Shown here: positions 1 to 6,329 of the stretch, piece by piece | Layout: each line of letters starts with the position of its first letter | Numbering within the stretch: position 1 is the stretch's first letter | Origin: an uncultured Bacilli bacterium | GTDB lineage: Bacteria; Bacillota_I; Bacilli_A; RF39; UBA660 | NCBI GenBank assembly: GCA_947594675.1 | Contig: CANQEF010000046.1 | Span: 1-8,547, forward strand | Reading direction: 5' to 3' | DNA length: 8,547 nt | Notes under the pieces: model-generated | Told to the model about the DNA's origin: nothing | The model's database searches: none | The model's input: only the letters and a program-made list of their open reading frames with translations | Made by a program: the position numbers and the translations under genes

Positions 1-1213
1 TAAGCATTATAAGAATCAATACTTGAAGTATATAAGCCTTAGTAGTAGCAACAGCAACCTCTACCCCAGCCTCAATAAATAATTTATAAAGAGATTCCCT
101 AGCAATAGTAGAAGTTTTTACATTGACAATAGCTAAAGTATCAATATTATTTTCCTTGGCTTTACGAAGTGCCGCAATAGTATCCGCTGTTTCACCAGAT
201 TGAGAAATTACAACCACCAATGTTTTTTGATCATAAAAAACTTTCTTATAACGATATTCACTAGCGCATTCCACAACTACTTTAATATGAGCACATTCTT
301 CTAATAAATATTTTCCAACCATCCCCGCATACATTGCTGAACCACAGGCAACAATATGAATTTCTTGATAATGACTTAAATCAGGAATTTGACTAGTATC
401 ATTTAAATACTTTTCCACAGTTTTTTTAAAAACATTAGGCTCTTCCATAATTTCTTTCAACATATAATGTGGATAATTTCCTTTATCTATATCTTCACCA
501 ATCAAATCAGTTGCTTTAATATCCTTATCAATAATTATTCCATCTTTAGAAACTTCTACTCCTTTAAAACTTAATTCGCAAACTTCTCCTTCTTCAAGCA
601 ATATATATTTATTAGTAAAATTTATTATAGCTGCTATATCACTAGCAATAAAATATTCATCTTTACCAACACCAACAATTAAAGGAGAATTTTTTCTTAC
701 TGCATAAATTTTATTAATATCTTTAACGAGTATCCCTAGAGCATATGATCCTTTTAATAATTCTAAAGTCTTTCTTAAAGCCCTAAATATATCCTTTTTT
801 TCCTTATAAAATTTATCCAATAAAACAGCAATAACCTCTGTATCAGTTTCACTTTTAAACAAACAACCTTCATTAATAAGCAAATTCCTAATATCATGAG
901 CATTTTCTATTATTCCATTATGGACAATAACAAAATCTCCCGCTTGATGTGGATGAGCATTTTCCACCGTAACTTTTCCATGTGTTGCCCATCTTGTATG
1001 AGCTATTCCCATATTCGCATCTATTAAAGAAGTATTTTTAAGCTTGTCCTCTAAACATTCTATCTTACCAACACTTTTAATAACCTGAATATTTTCTTCA
1101 TTCTTAAGTGCTATTCCAGCAGAATCATATCCCCGATACTCCAATTTTTTTAATCCTTCTATTAAGACATCTAAAGCCTTATTCTTGCCTATATAGCCAA
1201 CGATTCCACACAT
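1..1213 (-). CDS. glmS: Glutamine--fructose-6-phosphate aminotransferase (isomerizing), N-terminal two thirds, cut by window start
   Basis: Makes glucosamine-6-phosphate from fructose-6-phosphate and glutamine, the first committed step toward UDP-GlcNAc and peptidoglycan, in the cytosol. The frame is open from the ATG at 1211-1213 to the window edge, giving 404 of the usual ~600 residues. It begins MCGIVGYIG, so Cys2 is the N-terminal nucleophile of the class II glutaminase domain (about 1-220). The glutamine-site motif HTRWATHG (Arg74, Trp75) and HNGIIEN follow. The first SIS sugar-phosphate isomerase domain starts near 270, with the ACGSA loop (Cys290) and SQSGET (337-342), and then VATTKAY. 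The second SIS domain and C-tail lie outside. An AAAGGA ribosome binding site precedes the start by about 6 bases. The gene follows the Clp-like gene by 56 bp of almost pure A/T. That gap is too short for a glmS ribozyme and shows no clear promoter. I see no frameshift or internal stop. Identification is secure. Confidence 0.97.
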   Translation of the reverse strand, partial: MCGIVGYIGKNKALDVLIEGLKKLEYRGYDSAGIALKNEENIQVIKSVGKIECLEDKLKNTSLIDANMGIAHTRWATHGKVTVENAHPHQAGDFVIVHNGIIENAHDIRNLLINEGCLFKSETDTEVIAVLLDKFYKEKKDIFRALRKTLELLKGSYALGILVKDINKIYAVRKNSPLIVGVGKDEYFIASDIAAIINFTNKYILLEEGEVCELSFKGVEVSKDGIIIDKDIKATDLIGEDIDKGNYPHYMLKEIMEEPNVFKKTVEKYLNDTSQIPDLSHYQEIHIVACGSAMYAGMVGKYLLEECAHIKVVVECASEYRYKKVFYDQKTLVVVISQSGETADTIAALRKAKENNIDTLAIVNVKTSTIARESLYKLFIEAGVEVAVATTKAYILQVLILIML

Positions 1214-1269
1214 AATAATTATCCTTTCACTATAATTATATTAAATTTATATTTATATATTTTAAATAT

Positions 1270-2217
1270 TTAGTCTTCGCCTAATTTTTCATATTTTACT
1301 TCTTCACTACATTGCTCTATCTGATCAGCAAATATACTATCAAATTGTACTAGAGCTTTTTGTATAACATCAGGATAAATATTCTTACTAGTTGAAATTG
1401 CTATTCTAAAATCTAATACATTTACTTCTTTTCTATTATCAAATAAACAATTAGAAAAAGCATTTTGAACAATAGTTAAAGATACATCTGGATACCTAGA
1501 ACCTATCTCATATATTCTTTTATATTCACTAGTTATATCCGTAATAAACTCCATCATTTTTCTTTGAATAAATGTAGTATAAAGCATCTTAGCCCCAGTC
1601 CTAATCTCTATTTTTGGCAATGTCCCCATCAAAATTTCAATATTCTCTTCTCGTGTCGGCTCAAATATCTCTATTTTTTGAAAACGCCTAACAAAAGCTT
1701 TATCGCGCAAAATATATCTTTCATATTCTTCTGTAGTTGTTGCCCCAATTACTTTAATATCGCCACGATCAAGAGCTGGTTTAAACATATTAGCAAAGTC
1801 CAAAGCCTCTCCCTTAGTACCCATAAGAGTATGAATTTCATCCACAAACAAAATTAATTTACTTCTATTCTTTAGCTCATCTATTAGAGTCTGTATCTTA
1901 CTTTCACCAGTAACAGGATCAACTCCAAGTAAAGCTGAAGTATTTATTTTTATAACTTGATAATCTCTTAATATATCAGGAATTTCTCCTTTTTGAATAC
2001 GATAAGCTAGTCCCTCAACAACAGCCGTTTTACCTACACCAGGTTTACCAATTAAAACAGCACTTTTATCAGGAGTAAGTAACGTTAAAATTAACTGTTT
2101 AATCTGTTCATCCCTTCCAATAGCTGGATTAGTTATATAATCTTTTTCTTGGAAATTTTCCCCATAATTATCAAGCATACTAATTCTTTTTTTCTTTATG
2201 TCAAAATTTTCTTCCAT
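1270..2217 (-). CDS. Stand-alone Clp-type AAA+ ATPase (ClpB/ClpC D1 module only)
   Basis: A 315-residue cytosolic ATPase that aligns by eye with the first AAA+ module (D1) of ClpB/ClpC. After a short charged N-terminus come NPAIGRDEQI (30-39), Walker A GKPGVGKT (57-64), Walker B LILFVDEIH (121-129), the Clp-typical block MFKPALDRGDIKVIGATT with sensor 1 (144-161), and the arginine-finger pair RRF (177-179). A small helical domain runs to the end. The N-terminal Clp repeat domain, middle domain, second AAA+ module and ClpP-binding loop are all missing; full-length family members have about 750-870 residues. Where ClpB/ClpC have the pore loop GAKYRG, this protein reads GVDPVTG (98-104), so the substrate-gripping tyrosine is absent. 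Threading of proteins is therefore doubtful, and a remodelling or switch role is my inference. It lies 37 bp after a small membrane-protein gene and 56 bp before glmS. Its ribosome binding site is unusually far from the ATG. Family call is firm, function unknown. Confidence 0.88.
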   Translation of the reverse strand: MEENFDIKKKRISMLDNYGENFQEKDYITNPAIGRDEQIKQLILTLLTPDKSAVLIGKPGVGKTAVVEGLAYRIQKGEIPDILRDYQVIKINTSALLGVDPVTGESKIQTLIDELKNRSKLILFVDEIHTLMGTKGEALDFANMFKPALDRGDIKVIGATTTEEYERYILRDKAFVRRFQKIEIFEPTREENIEILMGTLPKIEIRTGAKMLYTTFIQRKMMEFITDITSEYKRIYEIGSRYPDVSLTIVQNAFSNCLFDNRKEVNVLDFRIAISTSKNIYPDVIQKALVQFDSIFADQIEQCSEEVKYEKLGED

Positions 2218-2246
2218 TCAAGTCACATCCATTCCCTCTTATTATA
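2218..2246 (-). promoter_or_regulatory. Odd translation leader of the Clp-like gene with start-stop mini-ORFs
   Basis: The best Shine-Dalgarno, AGAGGG (2234-2239), is 16 bases from the Clp-like ATG, which is too far for normal use. In between are an ATG immediately followed by TGA (2223-2228), 5 bases from the Shine-Dalgarno, and a GTG-ACT-TGA mini-ORF (2218-2226), 7 bases from it, whose stop abuts the real ATG (TGAATG). The layout would allow termination and reinitiation. A TATAAT string (2241-2246) also lies here but has no matching -35. The layout is seen directly; its function is inferred. Confidence 0.35.
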
Positions 2247-2254
2247 ACATACTA

Positions 2255-2659
2255 CTATTTTTTATTACTAATCAAGAAAACCACTGACCAAACTACCAAA
2301 GCAGGTATCATAGTAATAATAAGTAATTGCCCAAAAGTACTAATAGCCTCCCCAAAACTTTTACATTCTATAAATAATTTAACTAATATAATTAATACAA
2401 AGTTTATCATTGTAACAAAAGTTGTTTTAGAAAATCTATCTTCCCAAAAATCCGACTTAGAAATATATTTAAAATATAAAAAAGCTGCCAAATAATAAAC
2501 TCCAAAAAGTATAGCTGATGTTATCATTATCTTACCAAAATTAACATTTATTACTTCATAATGCGTAAAAATATAATCATAAGCAAAATAAGCATAAACC
2601 ATTCCTAGTATAGCATAAAATATATTCATTATAATTCTACGATTCCTATACAAAAACAT
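2255..2659 (-). CDS. Small four-helix integral membrane protein of unknown function
   Basis: A 134-residue hydrophobic protein with four predicted membrane segments at about 12-31, 43-65, 80-98 and 107-131, separated by short charged loops. The longest loop is around 66-79 (KSDFWEDRFSK). The start is a basic stretch (MFLYRNRR) and the end is a lysine pair. The first ATG is preferred over Met11 because AGAGGTGG precedes it at normal spacing, while Met11 has no ribosome binding site. It begins 14 bp after the cation-efflux gene and ends 37 bp before the Clp-like ATPase, so all are probably on one transcript. No enzyme motif is visible and I do not recognise the family. A working link with either neighbour is possible but rests only on position. 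Confidence 0.8.
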   Translation of the reverse strand: MFLYRNRRIIMNIFYAILGMVYAYFAYDYIFTHYEVINVNFGKIMITSAILFGVYYLAAFLYFKYISKSDFWEDRFSKTTFVTMINFVLIILVKLFIECKSFGEAISTFGQLLIITMIPALVVWSVVFLISNKK

Positions 2660-2673
2660 CTAACCACCTCTTT

Positions 2674-3543
2674 TTAATTATCTTCTTCAATTGGATTAAC
2701 ATGTATAACTGTCAAATAAATTTCTGGAATTTCCTTATCAATTTCCTTTTCCAAATCATTAGCTATTCTATGACTTTCAAAAGTAGACAAATTACCATCA
2801 ACAAATATAGTTAAAGATATTTGATACTGATATCCAACAGGAGTAGCATTAAAATGATTAGTCTTCAAAATTTCCTTATGTTTTTTAACAATATCCAAAA
2901 CTTTATCCTTTGTTTGTTTATCAATAGATTTATCCATTAAAATATCATAGCTTTCTACAAAGATTTTAAAAGCCGATATAAAAATCCATATACCTATAAA
3001 AATTCCAACCAAGCCATCTATAAAATAAATATCTATCAAACTACATAAACAAGCAATTAAATTTATCAAAGTAATAAAACAATCATTTCTATGATCCTTA
3101 CTATTAGCATTCAACAACACATTATTATATTTTTTATATAGCTTATTTGTATATAAAAATAAGAAAAACTTAACTAAAATAGTAATAACACAAACAATTA
3201 CTAAGAAGTAAGAAAAAATAAATTTTTCTCTAGTAATTAGACATACAATTGAATTTTTAAATACTTGAAAAGACATCAAAAACATAACTACACTTATTAA
3301 TAAAGAATAAACATATTCAGCTTTTCCATGTCCCAAATCATGATCTTCATCTCTAGGCTTAGAGGCAATTTTATTACCTATAAAAGTCATAATTGAAGAA
3401 AAAATATCACCCGCACTATTAAATGCATCCGCAATCATTGCTTGACTATGGCTAATTACTCCAATAATTGCTTTTATAATAAGCAAAAATATATTACCTA
3501 GCATCCCTAAAATGCTAGCTTTTTTTATTTCGTTATATTTCAA
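2674..3543 (-). CDS. Cation diffusion facilitator (CDF) metal efflux transporter, manganese-type site
   Basis: A 289-residue inner-membrane cation/proton antiporter of the CDF family, exporting a divalent metal from the cytosol. The N-terminal half has about six membrane helices, beginning with the family pattern MIADAFNSAGD and followed by the GHGKAE loop (71-76). A cytosolic metal-binding-like domain follows (about 205-289), ending in VIHVNP. Aligned with E. coli FieF, the helix-2 site is Asn42 and Asp46 and the helix-5 site is Asp150 and Asp154 (DHRND). As I recall, this N-D-D-D set is the one reported for manganese exporters such as pneumococcal MntE, whereas zinc exporters usually carry His. 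The start codon is TTG: AGGAGG lies 8 bases upstream of it, and the first in-frame ATG would delete part of helix 1. It lies 44 bp after the ABC gene, with a terminator hairpin between, and 14 bp before the small membrane protein. The family call is secure; the substrate is an inference. Confidence 0.93.
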   Translation of the reverse strand: MKYNEIKKASILGMLGNIFLLIIKAIIGVISHSQAMIADAFNSAGDIFSSIMTFIGNKIASKPRDEDHDLGHGKAEYVYSLLISVVMFLMSFQVFKNSIVCLITREKFIFSYFLVIVCVITILVKFFLFLYTNKLYKKYNNVLLNANSKDHRNDCFITLINLIACLCSLIDIYFIDGLVGIFIGIWIFISAFKIFVESYDILMDKSIDKQTKDKVLDIVKKHKEILKTNHFNATPVGYQYQISLTIFVDGNLSTFESHRIANDLEKEIDKEIPEIYLTVIHVNPIEEDN

Positions 3544-3563
3544 ACTTCCTTCCTCCTCTAAGG

Positions 3564-3589
3564 AAAAAGTAAATCAATACTGATTTACT
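3564..3589 (-). terminator. Intrinsic terminator or attenuator after the ABC transporter gene
   Basis: On the minus strand AGTAAATCA (3581-3589) and TGATTTACT (3568-3576) form a perfect 9-bp stem with a GTAT loop, running into TTTTT. The stem begins inside the TAG stop of the ABC gene. The Shine-Dalgarno of the next gene starts only a few bases after the T-run, so no promoter fits between. Low G/C in the stem suggests leaky termination. Confidence 0.6.
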
Positions 3590-6134
3590 ATTCTGTTCTA
3601 AGTGCCTCTACAGGATCTTTTTTAGACGCAATCTTAGCAGGTATAAACCCAGCTATTACAGTTAAAAATACACTAATTACAATTAATATAATAGCTCCAA
3701 CTAATGGTAACTTAGAAATACCACTAATATTAACAACCTTTTTAATAATAATGTTAATAGGTATATTTAGAATTAAAGTAACAATAATACCTAAAACACC
3801 AGCAGTTAATCCCTCTATTAATGTCTCAGCATTAAATACTCTAGAAATATCTTTTTTACTAGCACCAATTGCTCTTAAAATACCAATTTCCTTTGTTCTC
3901 TCAATAACAGATATATATGTAATTATCGCAATCATTATTGATGAAACAACTAAACTAATTGCCACAAAAGCAATTAATACACTGCTTATAACACTAACAA
4001 TTGTAGAAACAGAGCTCATCATTATACCAACAATATCAGTATATCTAATTTGTTCATTTTCCTCTTTATTTTTATTATATTCATCAATTATCTTAACAAT
4101 TTCTTCTTTAGCATCAAAATCTTTAGGATAAATAGATATCTGATCAGGATCATCAATTTCTGCTATACCCAATTTTATCAAATTTTCCTCATAACTAGAT
4201 GTCATATTTTCTGAATAAGTCTTCATATATTGAGCTAATTCTTCCTGTGATAAACTTTGAATATACATTAACTCTTCTTGTGATAAATCCTTTATATCAA
4301 AAGTATCCTTTGTTGAAAATTCTCTATCCGTAAATACATTTCTTTCTTTATTTTCAAGTTGCTCCTTAACTATATCTGTCTTATTAATTTCCTCTATTAA
4401 ATGTCTTACAAGTTCATGCGTATAACCAATCATTCCAGGAGTATTACTACCTGTAACAGCCTCTTCATTAGGTTTAATTATACCAACAATCTTTAACTCC
4501 ATGGCTTTACTTAAAACTTCTTTCATATAATCATTATCTTCAGACATATTAACCCAGATATTATTATTTTTCTGATAATAATCGGTATTTAACAATAATC
4601 TAAATGAAACATTAAGCAAATCATCATAAGTATAAGATGAATCCTCAAACTTTACATCCTTACCCGTAGTCATATTTACAAATTGTTCTTTTAAATCATC
4701 TTGAGAAAGTATTCCTAAACTATACAATGTATAATCAGATATTTGATTATTTTTATCTATTTGTAAAACTACCTCATCATATTTTTCTGGCCAATGTCCC
4801 TTTACTAAATCATATTGTTGTTTATTCAATTTATCATTATTAATTAATTCATAAAACACATTATAATTAGACATATAAGTACTATAAACATCGGATACCC
4901 CACTCATATTCATTCCTATAGAATCAAACACCGTAGTAGGATTAACCTGAACAATATTTTCTAAATCATTTTTATAAATATTCATTGCTACATTATAAGA
5001 ATATTGAATATCTGATGCATAATCTTTTATTTTAGATTTATCTTCTAAATACTTAGAAAACTTTTTCAAATCATTTCTTTGTACCTTTTGACTCATAGCC
5101 GTAAACATATCGCCCATTATATTCAAAGAATGGACTTTTCCATCATCATACTGCTTAGACTCTGCACTACCAGCTAAAGATTCTAATATTGTAGACATAT
5201 CAACAGACTCTTTTTGTATAATAAGTGGATATGAGCTAAGTGTCTCTTCTTCCGTCTTATCAATATAATTTTGTATACCATGTGACAAAGATAAGATTAA
5301 AGCAATTCCAATAATACCAATTGATCCAGCAAAAGCTGTTAATACTGTTCTTCCCCTTTTAGTAAGTAAATTATTAAAACTCAAAGACAATGCCGTTTTA
5401 AAAGACATATTTTTCTTTTTATCCTTCTTTTTCTTTACATCCTCTTCATCTTTACCATCAAAAGAATCATTGTCACTAGTAACTTCACCATCTTTTAACT
5501 CAATAATTCTAGTAGAATATTCTTGAGCCAATTCAGCATTATGAGTAACCATTACAACTAATCTATCTTTGGCAACTTCTTTTAATAAATTCATAATTTG
5601 TTTACTAGTCTTGGAATCAAGTGCTCCTGTAGGCTCATCGGCAAGTAAAATATCTGGATTATTAATAAGTGCTCTAGCAATCGCAACTCTCTGCATTTGT
5701 CCACCAGAAAGTTGATTAGGCCTTTTATACATATGATCTTCTAATCCAACCTCTTTTAAAGCCTTAACCGCCCTCTTATGCCTTTCATTCTTAGAAACTC
5801 CTGACAATGTAAGAGCTAACTCTACATTAGATAAAATTGATTGATGAGAAATTAAATTATAACTCTGAAAAACAAAGCCAATTCGATGATTACGATAAGT
5901 ATCCCAATCTTTATCAGTATATTTTTTAGTACTAATACCATTAATAATTAAATCCCCAGAAGTATAATTATCTAGTCCACCTATTATATTTAAAAGTGTT
6001 GTCTTCCCAGAACCAGATGGACCTAATATTGAAACAAACTCACAATCTCTAAAACTTATACTTACACCATTTAAAGCTTTTTGCTTAAAATTATCTGTTT
6101 CATAGATTTTACTTATTTTTCTTAATTCTAACAA
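3588..6134 (-). CDS. ABC transporter, fused ATPase and MacB/FtsX-like permease with large external domain
   Basis: An 848-residue membrane protein carrying both ABC halves. Residues 1-225 are the ATPase: Walker A GPSGSGKT (38-45), Q-loop Gln90, signature LSGGQ (142-146), Walker B ILLADEPT with Glu167, D-loop ALD, and switch His198. This matches the MacB/LolD subfamily. A lysine-rich linker (about 225-245) leads to membrane helix 1 (about 263-285), then an external domain of about 410 residues. Three helices follow (about 710-742, 769-790, 808-830) with the FtsX-family signature ERTKEIGILRAIGAS (745-759) and the tail PAKIASKKDPVEALR. This is the MacB layout, a mechanotransmission-type exporter rather than a channel-type importer. 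The substrate cannot be read from the sequence; peptide or antimicrobial handling is only a guess. The start codon is TTG, with AGAGGG 6 bases upstream, so the first residues are MLELRKISK. It is first in its transcription unit, has a good promoter upstream, and ends in a hairpin terminator. Confidence 0.93.
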   Translation of the reverse strand: MLELRKISKIYETDNFKQKALNGVSISFRDCEFVSILGPSGSGKTTLLNIIGGLDNYTSGDLIINGISTKKYTDKDWDTYRNHRIGFVFQSYNLISHQSILSNVELALTLSGVSKNERHKRAVKALKEVGLEDHMYKRPNQLSGGQMQRVAIARALINNPDILLADEPTGALDSKTSKQIMNLLKEVAKDRLVVMVTHNAELAQEYSTRIIELKDGEVTSDNDSFDGKDEEDVKKKKDKKKNMSFKTALSLSFNNLLTKRGRTVLTAFAGSIGIIGIALILSLSHGIQNYIDKTEEETLSSYPLIIQKESVDMSTILESLAGSAESKQYDDGKVHSLNIMGDMFTAMSQKVQRNDLKKFSKYLEDKSKIKDYASDIQYSYNVAMNIYKNDLENIVQVNPTTVFDSIGMNMSGVSDVYSTYMSNYNVFYELINNDKLNKQQYDLVKGHWPEKYDEVVLQIDKNNQISDYTLYSLGILSQDDLKEQFVNMTTGKDVKFEDSSYTYDDLLNVSFRLLLNTDYYQKNNNIWVNMSEDNDYMKEVLSKAMELKIVGIIKPNEEAVTGSNTPGMIGYTHELVRHLIEEINKTDIVKEQLENKERNVFTDREFSTKDTFDIKDLSQEELMYIQSLSQEELAQYMKTYSENMTSSYEENLIKLGIAEIDDPDQISIYPKDFDAKEEIVKIIDEYNKNKEENEQIRYTDIVGIMMSSVSTIVSVISSVLIAFVAISLVVSSIMIAIITYISVIERTKEIGILRAIGASKKDISRVFNAETLIEGLTAGVLGIIVTLILNIPINIIIKKVVNISGISKLPLVGAIILIVISVFLTVIAGFIPAKIASKKDPVEALRTE

Positions 6135-6172
6135 TAAAATCCCTCTTTTCTATTAACAATTTACTACTTCCT

Positions 6173-6201
6173 ATTTTATCATTATTTATTTTATCTTACA
6201 A
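6173..6201 (-). promoter_or_regulatory. Sigma-A-type promoter of the ABC transporter gene
   Basis: Minus strand: -35 TTGTAA (6196-6201), 17-bp spacer, -10 TAAAAT (6173-6178, one mismatch to consensus). Transcription would begin near 6166, leaving a leader of roughly 30 bases before the TTG start at 6134. The -35 match is only 4 of 6. Confidence 0.6.
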
Positions 6202-6226
6202 CCGATATATTTACATAAAAATTCTT

Positions 6227-6240
6227 TTACAGAATTGTAT
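6227..6240. promoter_or_regulatory. Possible response-regulator box TTACA-N4-TGTAT
   Basis: TTACA-GAAT-TGTAT is an inverted repeat (TACA/TGTA) and differs at its last base from the TNACA-N4-TGTAA motif that I recall for BceR-like regulators. It lies 25 bp upstream of the ABC -35 element, where an activator could sit. No two-component system is present in the window, so the regulator is unknown. Confidence 0.3.
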
Positions 6241-6251
6241 TCCTTAATTTT

Positions 6252-6264
6252 TGTAAACTTTACA
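6252..6264. promoter_or_regulatory. Operator-like palindrome TGTAAA-C-TTTACA
   Basis: A perfect 6-1-6 inverted repeat lies midway between the divergent ABC gene and the gene at 6330. The half-site TTTACA also occurs at 6210-6215 and 6226-6231. Chance is possible in such AT-rich DNA. For the gene at 6330, an extended -10-like TGATAAAAT (6303-6311) lies nearby without a well-spaced -35. Confidence 0.3.
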
Positions 6265-6329
6265 TTTTTTTATTTGAATTAACAACCAATACTCCCAAAA
6301 TTTGATAAAATTACTAAAGAGGTGTAAGC

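Noticed and set aside
1564..1857. Plus-strand open frame opposite the Clp-like gene
   Set aside because: It lies wholly inside a well-supported gene on the other strand and has no family resemblance.
2218..2232. TGA read as tryptophan (Mycoplasma-type code), extending the Clp-like gene to ATG-GAT-GTG-ACT-TGA-ATG
   Set aside because: All Trp codons checked in the full-length proteins are TGG and none needs TGA. The extension would also put the ATG only 1 base from the Shine-Dalgarno.
3751..4131. Plus-strand hydrophobic open frame opposite the ABC permease
   Set aside because: Its hydrophobicity mirrors the membrane-helix codons of the real gene; it is a shadow frame.
3588..6134. BceAB-type bacitracin transporter
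   Set aside because: BceA and BceB are separate proteins and BceB has ten helices; this is a single chain with four helices in the MacB layout.
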